From the NCBI RefSeq assembly GCF_900230285.1, contig NZ_OCNK01000001.1, positions 1,283,518 to 1,347,517 on the forward strand: 64,000 nt of DNA. The letters are read 5' to 3'. Origin of the DNA: Blastococcus haudaquaticus (GTDB taxonomy: Bacteria; Actinomycetota; Actinomycetes; Mycobacteriales; Geodermatophilaceae). Made by a program: the position numbers and the translations under genes. Under the pieces are notes generated by a model that saw only the letters and a program-made list of their open reading frames with translations, did not search any database and was not told where the DNA came from. Below, piece after piece: positions 52,457 to 60,049 of the stretch (positions within the stretch are counted from its first letter, which is position 1; every line of letters begins with the position of its first letter).

Positions 52457-52951
52457 TCAGTGGGCCGGACGGTCGCTGCGCCGGACCACCGGAGGCAGCG
52501 TCGACCACGGGAAGTCGATCCACCGGTCGGTGCGCCGCCACGCGTAGTCCGCCTTCACCACCGACTGCGGCTTCTCGTAGATCACCGCCGTCCGCACCTC
52601 GGCGACGTACCCGGCGCAGAAGTCGCGCACCAGCTCGAGCGTCTTGCCGGTGTCGGCGACGTCGTCGGCCACCAGGACCTTGCTCCCGGTGATGTCGACG
52701 CGGTCCAGCGTGGGCGGCAGCACGACCGGCAGGTCCAGCCGCTGGTCCACGCCGGTGTAGAACTCCACGTTCATCGTGAACAGGTTCTTGACGTCGAGCG
52801 CGTACCCCAGCGCGCCGGCGAGGAACAGCCCGCCACGGGCGATGGACAGGATGAGGTCGGGCTCGTAGCCGTCGCCCGCCACGTGCTCGGCCAGCTCCCG
52901 GCTCGCCGTCCCGAAGAGTTCGTAGGTCAGGGTCTCGCGCTGGTCCGTCAC
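52457..52951 (-). CDS. Phosphoribosyltransferase, HPRT/XPRT-like
   Basis: A 164-residue type I phosphoribosyltransferase. The PRPP loop is VLVADDVADTGKTLELV, and ILSIARGGLFLAGALGYAL is the pyrophosphate-contact loop. Small proteins of this type include xanthine/guanine transferases that recycle purine bases; the substrate cannot be fixed. A CACCAT hexamer lies 8 nt before the GTG start. It is divergent from the LiaF-like gene. Confidence 0.86.
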   Translation of the reverse strand: MTDQRETLTYELFGTASRELAEHVAGDGYEPDLILSIARGGLFLAGALGYALDVKNLFTMNVEFYTGVDQRLDLPVVLPPTLDRVDITGSKVLVADDVADTGKTLELVRDFCAGYVAEVRTAVIYEKPQSVVKADYAWRRTDRWIDFPWSTLPPVVRRSDRPAH

Positions 52952-52978
52952 GGTCGACGATGGTGGCAGGCTCCACGC

Positions 52979-53446
52979 ATGCGGCGCTCACTCGCTCCCG
53001 TCCTCCGCGCGCTCCGGCCGTGGTTCGTCGGCTGGTTCGCCTTCCAGGCCGTGGTGGCGGCCGTCGGATGGTTGACGGCCCGGCGGCAGAACGAGGGCGA
53101 CGAGTCCTCGACGAGCATCCGGCGGGTGCTCACGCACTCCGGGCTGGAGTTGCGCCCCCGCAACCCGGCCCTGTCGCGGCTGCGCGTCGACATGGCCATG
53201 TCCGGCGCCGAGATCGACCTGACCGGGCTCCCGCGGTCCGACCAGGGCATCGACCTGACCCTGCGCGTGCTGATGGGCGGCGCTGCGGTGCGGGTGCCAC
53301 CGGACTGGCGGGTCTGGTGGCGATTCCGGGGCGTCGGCGGCATGGGGGGCGACGGCGTCGTCCAGCGCACGCACGACGAGCACGCCGCCGACCTGCGGAT
53401 CCATGCCGTCGTGGTGCTCGGCGGCGTCGGCGTCGAGGCCGGCTGA
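52979..53446 (+). CDS. LiaF C-terminal-like (toastrack) protein
   Basis: A 155-residue protein with one N-terminal membrane segment (about 15-32) and a domain like the C-terminus of LiaF (cell-wall-active antibiotic response protein): AEIDLTGLPRSDQGIDLTLRV, then VLMGGAAVRVPPDWRV, the repeating GG-V-VP-dW pattern of that beta-stacked fold. LiaF inhibits LiaSR signalling in Firmicutes; no LiaSR is in the window. CAGGCT ends 6 nt before ATG 52979 (leaderless). Confidence 0.78.
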   Translation: MRRSLAPVLRALRPWFVGWFAFQAVVAAVGWLTARRQNEGDESSTSIRRVLTHSGLELRPRNPALSRLRVDMAMSGAEIDLTGLPRSDQGIDLTLRVLMGGAAVRVPPDWRVWWRFRGVGGMGGDGVVQRTHDEHAADLRIHAVVVLGGVGVEAG

Positions 53447-53448
53447 CC

Positions 53449-54372
53449 TCAGCAGAAGCCGGGCGTGCCCTGCCAGGCGATCTCCGCCGAGGGGACGTCG
53501 TCGCGCAGCACCGAGCCCTCGATCAGCCCGTACGGGCGGTCGTCGGCGTGGTAGACGACGGCGCCGCCCTCGGGTGTGTTCGCCAGTCCGTAGGCGGACA
53601 GGTCCTGCAGGAAGTGGTGCTTGTTCGGCATCGACATCCGGATCTCGGCGATGTGCGGGAACCGCTCCAGGACCGCCTCGCCCATCGCGTGGAGCGACTG
53701 CTGCAGGGCCAGTGAGTGCGTGGAGGCGAACGTCTCCAGCAGCGTCGTCCGGACGCCGGTGAACAGCTCGTCGAACGGCAGCTCGTCGGCATCGGTGCCG
53801 GTGTAGCGCCACCGGGCGGTCACCGCCGTCGCCAGGACGCGGTCGTCGGTCCCGGCCAGCGTCGTGTACCGGTCGCGGGGGAAGCCCCGGAACTCCGAAC
53901 CCGTGGTCTTGAGGACGACGAGCCCGGTGAGCCCGGCCAGCACGTGGGCGGTCCGGCCGGGCCCGGAGCCGTCGACGGTGACGACGGCGGTCCGGACCTC
54001 GTCGCCCGTGCGGGAGAACGCGTGGTCGTGCGGCCGGCCGGCCACGGTGATCCGGTCCCAGCCGTAGGACTCGACGGCCACGCGGGCGCCGCTGATCCAG
54101 TCGTAGGACCCGGCGAAGTGCCGGGCCAGTCGCAGGCCGAACTCCTCGGGCGTCCCCACGCCGTCGCGGGCGAAGGCGAAGACGGTGTTCTTCTGCGCGT
54201 CGGTGGTCAGCACGTGGGCGTTGTCGCCGGAGGTGTGCGCCGCGGTGAAGTCGCCGCGCAGGCTGGAGCTGACGTTCAGATCGACGAACGTGTGCCGCGG
54301 CGTGCTGCGGTCGACCGCGACGACGCGGACCTCGGCCTTCCCGTACTGATTGGGTCCCAGGACGATCGCCAT
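53449..54372 (-). CDS. Urate oxidase (uricase)
   Basis: A 307-residue cofactor-free uricase that turns urate into 5-hydroxyisourate. Family segments are present: GPNQYGKAEVR at the start, the catalytic Lys-Thr region with VNVSSSLRGDF, and HTSGDNAHVLTTDAQKNTV, and near the end MPNKHHFLQDL. AACAGT ends 6 nt before the ATG on its strand (leaderless pattern). It is followed, upstream on the same strand, by the two enzymes for the next two steps. Confidence 0.95.
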   Translation of the reverse strand: MAIVLGPNQYGKAEVRVVAVDRSTPRHTFVDLNVSSSLRGDFTAAHTSGDNAHVLTTDAQKNTVFAFARDGVGTPEEFGLRLARHFAGSYDWISGARVAVESYGWDRITVAGRPHDHAFSRTGDEVRTAVVTVDGSGPGRTAHVLAGLTGLVVLKTTGSEFRGFPRDRYTTLAGTDDRVLATAVTARWRYTGTDADELPFDELFTGVRTTLLETFASTHSLALQQSLHAMGEAVLERFPHIAEIRMSMPNKHHFLQDLSAYGLANTPEGGAVVYHADDRPYGLIEGSVLRDDVPSAEIAWQGTPGFC

Positions 54373-54411
54373 GCACGCACTGTTGCACGTGGAACGTCCG
54401 GGACGGACCCG

Positions 54412-54729
54412 CTAGGAACCCCGGTAGGTCGAGTACGCGAAGGGGGCGAGCAGCAGCGGCACGTGGTGGTGGTCGGCGGGCTCCACGACGGCGAAGGTGA
54501 GCACCACCTCCGGGAAGAACGCCTCCCGGCCCTGCTCGGCGAACCACGGCCCGGTCGCGAACACCAGGCGGTGGGTGCCCGCGCCGGTGGCCTCCTCGGT
54601 GAGCCGGCAGCGGCCGTCCCGGTCGGTGACGCCGTCCGCGAGCAGGTCCTCCCCGGCGAACAGCCGGACGGCGATGCCGGCGGCGGGGCGGCCGAGCACC
54701 GAGTCGAGCACGTGCGTCGAGACGCTCAA
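54412..54729 (-). CDS. 5-hydroxyisourate hydrolase (transthyretin-related)
   Basis: A 105-residue enzyme for the second step of urate breakdown. It starts MSVSTHVLDSVLGRPA, has the family's HHHVPLLLAPFAYSTYRGS ending with the hallmark tetrapeptide YRGS, and the usual length. The start is a TTG that overlaps the previous stop (TTGA), so translation is coupled to the OHCU decarboxylase gene. An unusual start codon, but the only one consistent with the family. Confidence 0.93.
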   Translation of the reverse strand: MSVSTHVLDSVLGRPAAGIAVRLFAGEDLLADGVTDRDGRCRLTEEATGAGTHRLVFATGPWFAEQGREAFFPEVVLTFAVVEPADHHHVPLLLAPFAYSTYRGS

Positions 54730-55304
54730 CGCACTGGCTCCGCTCCGGACTCGTTCCGCTCCTCGGTCGCCGGCGCTCCCTGCGATGCTCGCTCGCCCGT
54801 CGCCGTCGCGCCGACCAGCTGCCGGACCCGCAGCGCGGTGATCTGCGCCAGCTGCTCGGTGACCTCGGCCCGCTCGGTCTCGTCGTCGTTGCCCAGCCGG
54901 CGCTGCAGTTCGCCGAGCATCTCGGCCGGGCTGCGGCCGGAGGCGCGGATCAGGAAGACGTGGTCGAAGCGCTCCTCGTACCGGCGGTTGCCGTCCAGGA
55001 GGGCGTCCCGGGTGGCGTCGTCGGCACCGGTCAGGGAGCTCTGCTCCGTGCGGGAGGACATCGCCTCCGTGGAGTCGCCTTCCACGCGGTCGCCGATGCG
55101 CGGATGGGCGGCGAGCGCGAGGAGCACCTCGTCCCACGGCAGCCCGCGTGCGACGTCCTCGCTGCGACCCACCAGCGTCTCGACGTCCCGGTAAGGACGA
55201 CCGGCGGCGACCTCCGCGGCGAAGCGCGGCGCCGCGTTGCAGGCGCGCAGCGCCTGCACGGCCTGGTCGGCGGGCTCGTCGTTGAAGTCGTCGAGGGCGG
55301 GCAC
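54726..55304 (-). CDS. OHCU decarboxylase
   Basis: A 192-residue enzyme for the third step, 2-oxo-4-hydroxy-4-carboxy-5-ureidoimidazoline decarboxylation to S-allantoin. Typical motifs: LPWDEVLLALAAHPRIGDR with the active-site His, and DHVFLIRASGRSPAEMLGELQRRLGND. The C-terminal ten residues are an unconserved extension. CATCCT ends 6 nt before the GTG start (leaderless pattern). First gene of a two-gene operon; divergent from the malate-synthase remnant. Confidence 0.92.
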   Translation of the reverse strand: MPALDDFNDEPADQAVQALRACNAAPRFAAEVAAGRPYRDVETLVGRSEDVARGLPWDEVLLALAAHPRIGDRVEGDSTEAMSSRTEQSSLTGADDATRDALLDGNRRYEERFDHVFLIRASGRSPAEMLGELQRRLGNDDETERAEVTEQLAQITALRVRQLVGATATGERASQGAPATEERNESGAEPVR

Positions 55305-55348
55305 GGTGAGAGGATGCCAGCTCGGCCCGTCGAGGAGAGGTCCGCGGA

Positions 55349-55588
55349 ATGCCTGATGTGCGCGTGGAGGGCCCGGCGGTCGAGCGGGGCGCGGAGGTCC
55401 TGACCCCGGAGGCGCTGGACTCCGTCGCCGACCTGCAGACCCGCTTCGCCGCCCACCGCCGGCTCGTCGAGCAGGTCGCGCCGGCCGGCGACCTCCCCGA
55501 CTTCCTCACCCTGCCGGCGTGCGGGTCGATCAGGGAACGACCTCGTCCTCCCCGACCCACGCACGCCCGGGACGGGGCCGCGCCGTGA
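55349..55588 (+). pseudogene. aceB: Malate synthase remnant: N- and C-terminal ends joined
   Basis: A 79-codon open frame with a GAGGAGAGG ribosome site. The first 33 or so residues (VEGPAVERGAEVLTPEALDS, then LQTRFAAHRR) read like the N-terminus of malate synthase A; the next 25 (LVEQVAPAGDLPDFLTLPA) read like its extreme C-terminus, as recalled for the family (an LFEQV...FLTLPAY ending). The TIM barrel and active site, about 470 residues, are missing in frame, and a 20-residue tail follows. So it is most likely a deletion scar. The stop still overlaps the next GTG (GTGA). In related genomes I expect an intact gene here. The family comparison is from memory. Confidence 0.65.
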
Positions 55589-56838
55589 CCTTGGACGAGA
55601 GCGTGTACGCCGAGCTGGACCGGCTGCTGACGCCGGTGGACGCGATGCGGCTGGCCCGGTACCCGGGGGAGTGGCCGCAGCGGCAGCCGGTGCACACCTG
55701 CTACGTGCCCGCCGACGCCGTCGTCCCGGGGCTCTCCGCCGCCTGGGGGAGCGCAGCGCTGGACGCCCTCGACGAGCACGGGCTGCCCGACCTGGGCCTG
55801 GCCCCGGCGCTGGTCGAGGAGGTCCTGCCCCGGGTGCGGGCCAAGCTCGCCGCCGAGCCGGTCGAGGACCTGCGGGTCGACGCCGAGGACGGCTACCGCG
55901 GCGCGGCGGACCGGGAGGACGACGACGTGCTGCGGGCGGCCGCGACGATGGCGGCAGACGCGGCGGCCGGCACGGCCCCTGCGTCGTTCGGCATCCGCGC
56001 CAAGTCCCTCGAGGCGCCGACCCGCCGGCGCGGCGTCCGGTCCCTCGACCTGTTCCTCGGGGCCCTCGCCGCCGGGGACGTCCGTCGGGCCGTCGTCACC
56101 CTGCCGAAGGTCACCGACGTCGACCAGGTGAAGGCGTTCCTGCCCCTCCTGGAGGCACTGGAGGCGGCGCACGGCATCGCCCTGGACCTGGAGCTCCAGG
56201 TGGAGACCCCGCAGGCGGTCCTCGGTGCCGACGGCACCGCCACCCTCGCCCGGCTGGTGCACGTGGCGGGCCCCCGCCTCATCGGTCTGCACTACGGCAC
56301 CTACGACTACAGCGCCGCGCTCGGCATCGCGGCCGCCCACCAGTCGTCGGACCACCCGGCCGCCGACCTCGCCAAGCAGCTCATGCAGGTCGCCGTGGCG
56401 GGCACCGGGGCGCGGGCGGTGGACGGCTCGACGAACGTGCTGCCGGTCGGTTCCCGCGACCGGGTGCACGCGGCGTGGCAGCTGCACGCCCGCCTGGTGC
56501 GACGGGCCCTGGAGCGCGGCTTCTACCAGGGCTGGGACCTCCACCCCGCCCAGCTCGTCACCCGGTACGTCGCCGGCTTCGCGTTCTTCCGGGAGTCGCT
56601 GCCCGCGGCGGCCGCCCGACTGGCCGCCTACCTGGACCGCAGCGACGCCGGCGTGCTCGACGAGCCGGCCACTGCCCGGGCGCTGGCCGGCGTGCTCCTG
56701 CGCGGCCTCGACTGCGGGGCCGTCGACGACGGAGAAGTTCTCGATGCCGGGGTGCCGGACCGGTCCGTCCTCGATAGTGTTGCCGGCCGGCGGCCAGGGG
56801 GAGCCGGAGTGGTCGCCGATGGTCGTACGGCCCGCTGA
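55585..56838 (+). CDS. DUF6986 aldolase/citrate-lyase-like protein
   Basis: A 417-residue protein of the HpcH/HpaI aldolase-like superfamily (DUF6986 type). It begins MTLDESVYAELDRLL and contains RVDAEDGYR, FGIRAKSL, VVTLPKVTD, LELQVETPQAVLG (the barrel's metal-Glu region), and HYGTYDYSAALGI. In Actinobacteria it is a habitual neighbour of malate synthase and purine breakdown genes, which suggests handling of glyoxylate or a condensation product; no reaction is proven. It starts at GTG 55585 overlapping the aceB remnant stop. Confidence 0.82.
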   Translation: MTLDESVYAELDRLLTPVDAMRLARYPGEWPQRQPVHTCYVPADAVVPGLSAAWGSAALDALDEHGLPDLGLAPALVEEVLPRVRAKLAAEPVEDLRVDAEDGYRGAADREDDDVLRAAATMAADAAAGTAPASFGIRAKSLEAPTRRRGVRSLDLFLGALAAGDVRRAVVTLPKVTDVDQVKAFLPLLEALEAAHGIALDLELQVETPQAVLGADGTATLARLVHVAGPRLIGLHYGTYDYSAALGIAAAHQSSDHPAADLAKQLMQVAVAGTGARAVDGSTNVLPVGSRDRVHAAWQLHARLVRRALERGFYQGWDLHPAQLVTRYVAGFAFFRESLPAAAARLAAYLDRSDAGVLDEPATARALAGVLLRGLDCGAVDDGEVLDAGVPDRSVLDSVAGRRPGGAGVVADGRTAR

Positions 56839-56872
56839 CCTCGCGCAGCGGAGCTCGCCCCGAGAGGTTCCG

Positions 56873-57520
56873 ATGACCGCTCTTCCCGTCGCCGCCTGTC
56901 CCACCGAGGCGGAGCTCGAGTTCGACCGCCAGGTCGACGCCCTGGTCATGACCGGGCTGCCCGAGGCCCTGGAGCTGGCGGAACAGTGCTTCCGCGCGTG
57001 CGCCGAACCGCTGCGCGACCTCCTGCCCCCGGTGCCGGGCGCGACCGACCGGATCCCCTTCGTCGTCGTCTTCCCGACCATGCCGGTCGGGCGGGTGCTC
57101 GGGACGGTGCACACGGTCGGCGGAACCGGCTTCACCACGATGTCCGACGACGACCTGGCGTCTGTCCGCCCGTCGCCGGACCTCGAGGTGCCGCTGGGCC
57201 CCTACCTGCTGCTGGACGTCGACCTGGGCGGCGACACCGTCGACACTCCTCCGGAGGAAGCCCTCACCCGGCTCGCGGGCGCCGGCCGGACGCCGCTCAC
57301 CCTCGCGGAGGGAGTGGCGGTCCTGGTCTCCGACCCGGGGGTGCTGCGCAGCCGCAACGCGTTCTCGCTGGCCGGCTCGCACGCCGGTGACCAGCGGGTT
57401 CCCGCGCTCTGGCAGAGCGCCCGGCGCCCGCGGCTGGGCTGGTGGGAGCAGACCGCGCCGCACACGTGGCTCGGTACCGCGTCGTGCGGAGGCCGCCGCG
57501 AGGAACCCTCGCTGATGTGA
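56873..57520 (+). CDS. DUF5701 family protein
   Basis: A 215-residue protein with the features I associate with DUF5701: LPEALELAEQCFRACAEPL, GFTTMSDDDLASVRPSPDL, LTLAEGVAVL, and a conserved C-terminal LGWWEQTAPHTWLGTASC. There is no known function. It is common in Actinobacteria. The ATG at 56873 follows GAGAGG. It is 34 nt after the DUF6986 gene, same strand. Confidence 0.8.
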   Translation: MTALPVAACPTEAELEFDRQVDALVMTGLPEALELAEQCFRACAEPLRDLLPPVPGATDRIPFVVVFPTMPVGRVLGTVHTVGGTGFTTMSDDDLASVRPSPDLEVPLGPYLLLDVDLGGDTVDTPPEEALTRLAGAGRTPLTLAEGVAVLVSDPGVLRSRNAFSLAGSHAGDQRVPALWQSARRPRLGWWEQTAPHTWLGTASCGGRREEPSLM

Positions 57521-57688
57521 GCGTTCCCGCCCCCCGTGCGGGGTGCTTGCGCGCATGTCCCAGAATGGACGCTCAGGCGATCGGGACGACCCGGTCCGAC
57601 AGCGCCTCGGGGGGCCGGTGGACGCATCCGCGACGGGGTCCTCGTCGCCGGGCATGCCCACTCCTCGAGTTCAGGACGGGGCGGGCGG

Positions 57689-58627
57689 GTGAGCCACGGG
57701 CACGCCGGAGCTGTCGTCGGCAGCGAGGCGGAGCTGCTCGCCGTCGCCCTGCCCTTCATCGACGCGGGCCTGCGCGACGGTGACCTGGTCGCCCTCGCCT
57801 GCCCCGCCGACACGGTCGAGGTGCTGTCCCGCGCCCTCGGGACCCGGGCCGCCGTGGTGGAGTCCGAGCCACGGCTGAACCTCCTGGGTTCCCGCGCCCC
57901 GGATGCCCTCGGCATGTGCGCGCGGTTCCTGGAGCGCGCGCGGGGCACGGGCTCGGGCCGGTTCCGGGTGCTGTCCGAGGTCGACTTCGGGTCCGACCCG
58001 GCCGACTGGCGGGAGGGTCAGCGCTTCGAAGCGGTGACCAACCGCATCCTGGGCAGCGCGCCGATGGACATCGTCTGCATCTACGACCGGCGCCGGCTGG
58101 ACCCCTCCGTCGTCGAGAGCGCGGCCGCCACCCACCCGCTCCTCATGGGCCCTGCCGGCCGCAGCGTGCCCAACCCGGCCTACCAGGACCCGGCGACCTA
58201 CGTCCCGGCCCTCCCGATGCCGCGGGAGCCGGCCGAGGACGGCGAACCCGTCCTCGCCGTCGACGACGCGCCCACCCTGGCGGGCCTGCGCCGCCGGCTC
58301 GGCGCGACGCTCGCCTCCCTCGTCCCCGACCGCGACCAGGCCGAGGACCTGCACCTGGCCGCCGCGGAGATCGCGTCCAACGCGTTCCGGCACGGTTCCC
58401 GGCCGGTGTCGGCTCGCGTCTGGGCCGCCGGTGACCGGATCGTGTGCGTGATCGCCGACCGCGGCACCTCCTACGGCGACCCGTTCAGCGGTTTCACCCC
58501 GGCGCACGGCCTGGACCTCTCCGCCGGCGGCATGGGGCTGTGGCTGGCCCGCAAGCTCTGGGACCACGTGGACGTGCTGCCCGGCCCCGCCGGGCTCAGC
58601 GTCCGGCTGAGCACGCGCATCCGCTGA
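57689..58627 (+). CDS. MEDS-HATPase regulator (RsbA-like anti-sigma kinase)
   Basis: A 312-residue two-domain protein. The N-terminal MEDS domain (about 5-165; FIDAGLRDGDLVALACP, MCARFLERARG, IVCIYDRRRLDPSV) is joined to a C-terminal GHKL ATPase (about 190-310; N-box AAAEIASNAFRHGS, G-box GGMGLWLARKLWDHVDV). MEDS senses small ligands in methylotroph DcmR and in RsbA anti-sigma proteins. The kinase arm would act on an STAS antagonist or sigma factor elsewhere. GTG 57689 start. A hairpin follows the stop at once. Confidence 0.85.
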   Translation: MSHGHAGAVVGSEAELLAVALPFIDAGLRDGDLVALACPADTVEVLSRALGTRAAVVESEPRLNLLGSRAPDALGMCARFLERARGTGSGRFRVLSEVDFGSDPADWREGQRFEAVTNRILGSAPMDIVCIYDRRRLDPSVVESAAATHPLLMGPAGRSVPNPAYQDPATYVPALPMPREPAEDGEPVLAVDDAPTLAGLRRRLGATLASLVPDRDQAEDLHLAAAEIASNAFRHGSRPVSARVWAAGDRIVCVIADRGTSYGDPFSGFTPAHGLDLSAGGMGLWLARKLWDHVDVLPGPAGLSVRLSTRIR

Positions 58628-58641
58628 ACCCGTTCGCGGGT
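58628..58641 (+). terminator. Short hairpin with TTCG loop after MEDS gene
   Basis: ACCCG-TTCG-CGGGT begins at the first base after the TGA stop (58625-58627). The stable tetraloop and position suggest a weak terminator, though only five pairs are present and no U-run follows. Confidence 0.4.
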
Positions 58642-58647
58642 CGTTCC

Positions 58648-58676
58648 TTGACGGCCAGATGTCTCACTGCTGAGGT
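58648..58676 (+). promoter_or_regulatory. Promoter of leaderless NmrA-like gene
   Basis: -35 TTGACG (58648-58653), 17 bp, and -10 TGAGGT (58671-58676). Its first transcribed base would be at or next to the GTG start at 58683, so the mRNA is probably leaderless. Confidence 0.55.
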
Positions 58677-58682
58677 ACCTGG

Positions 58683-59540
58683 GTGATCGTGGTGACGGCG
58701 GCCGGAGGACGGACCGGCGGTGCCGTCGTCCGCGCACTGTGGGCGGGCGGTCTGCGCGTCCGCGGGCTGGTCGGCAGCTCGCAGCCCCGGCCGGAGCTCA
58801 CCGCGCTGAGCGCCGACGTCGTCGCAGCCGACCTGCGCGATCCCTCGTCGGTGGAGCCGCTCCTCGAGGGAGCCGAGGCCCTGTACCTGATCTGGCCGAA
58901 CTTCGACCCCGGGGAGACCGCGGGCGCCACCGCCCTCCTCGCCGCCGCGCGGCGGGCCGGGGTCGGACGGGTGGTCTACCACTCGGTGCTGCGCCCGCAG
59001 GCGCGGTCCATGCCCCACCACGCCGCCAAGGACCGGGTCGAGGAGGCGCTAGACGCGAGCGGGCTGCGCTGGCGGGTGCTCCAGCCGTGCGCCTACGCGG
59101 CCAACCTGGACGGTCAGCTGGCCGACGTCGCCGCCACCGGTGTGCTCCGCAGTCCCTGGGGGCTGGAGCAGGCGCAGTCGCTGGTGGACCTCCGCGACGT
59201 CGCCGCGGCGGCGGTCGCGCTGCTCACGGAGGACGGGCTGGACGGCGGAACGTTCGAGGCCGTCGGGCCGGAACCGCTCAGCGCCCCCCGGCTCGCCGAG
59301 CTGCTGGCCGAGCACCTCGGGCGGGACGTGCGGGCGGAGGACGCCGCCCCGGCGGGCCCGGTCCCACCGCGCGAGCAGTACGCGGCGCACTGCGCGCGGC
59401 TGATGTTCGACCACTACCGGGCGCACGGCTTCACCGGGAGCCCGCGGGTGCTGGAGGCGCTGCTGGGCCGGCCGGCCCGCACGTACGCCGAGCACCTGGC
59501 GACGCTGGAACTCCCCGGCGCGACGGTCGAACTACGGTGA
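58683..59540 (+). CDS. NAD(P)-binding NmrA/SDR-like protein
   Basis: A 285-residue Rossmann-fold protein starting MIVVTAAGGRTGGAVVRAL, the nucleotide loop of the atypical SDR/NmrA group, and containing VVYHSVLRPQ, the HHAAKDRVEEALDASGLRW segment and ADVAATGVLRS. The catalytic Tyr of true SDRs is not obvious, so it may be a redox sensor or quinone/azo reductase-like protein. The GTG start is leaderless. It overlaps the MarR gene by 4 nt (GTGA), so the two form an operon, which often means the regulator controls this gene. Confidence 0.85.
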   Translation: MIVVTAAGGRTGGAVVRALWAGGLRVRGLVGSSQPRPELTALSADVVAADLRDPSSVEPLLEGAEALYLIWPNFDPGETAGATALLAAARRAGVGRVVYHSVLRPQARSMPHHAAKDRVEEALDASGLRWRVLQPCAYAANLDGQLADVAATGVLRSPWGLEQAQSLVDLRDVAAAAVALLTEDGLDGGTFEAVGPEPLSAPRLAELLAEHLGRDVRAEDAAPAGPVPPREQYAAHCARLMFDHYRAHGFTGSPRVLEALLGRPARTYAEHLATLELPGATVELR

Positions 59541-60049
59541 GCCACGTGGAGGACGCCGTCGACCAGATCCTGGCCCAGTGGGCCCGGGAACGGCCGGACC
59601 TCGACTGTTCCCCCATGGGGATCATCGGGCGGATCAGCCAGCTGCAGCGGGAGGTGTTCCTCGCCCAGCGGACCACGTTCGCCCGCTACGGCCTGGACGC
59701 CCCGTCCTTCGACGTCCTCGCTGCGCTGCGCCGGGCGGGCCATCCGTACCAGCTCACGCCCACGGCGCTGATGCGGACCGCGCTGGTCACGTCGGGCGCG
59801 ATCACCCAGCGGCTGGACCGGCTCGAGGAGAAGGGGCTGATCACCCGCGAGCGGAGCGAGGAGGACGGCCGCGCGGTCGTGGTGACGCTGACCGCCGCCG
59901 GCCGGGCGGCGCTGGACGCGGCCCTGCCGGACCACCTCGAGACGGAGCGGACCCTCCTCGACGGCCTGTCCGACGCCGATCGGGAGCAGCTGGCCGGCCT
60001 GCTGCGCCGACTACTCGTGGCTCGCGGCCGGGTGCCGCAGGAGCCCTAG
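59537..60049 (+). CDS. MarR family regulator
   Basis: A 170-residue winged-helix repressor with the MarR form: LTPTALMRTALVTSGAITQRLDRLEEKGLITRERSEEDGRAVVVTLT, flanked by long helices for dimerisation. It is translated from a GTG overlapping the NmrA-like stop. The 55 nt before the operon hold no clear palindrome. Its TAG stop shares CTAG with the convergent cyclase stop. Confidence 0.9.
   Translation: MSHVEDAVDQILAQWARERPDLDCSPMGIIGRISQLQREVFLAQRTTFARYGLDAPSFDVLAALRRAGHPYQLTPTALMRTALVTSGAITQRLDRLEEKGLITRERSEEDGRAVVVTLTAAGRAALDAALPDHLETERTLLDGLSDADREQLAGLLRRLLVARGRVPQEP

Noticed and set aside
55585..56838. Citrate lyase beta subunit
   Set aside because: It has the superfamily fold, but the length, start and context fit DUF6986, and no other citrate lyase subunits are present.
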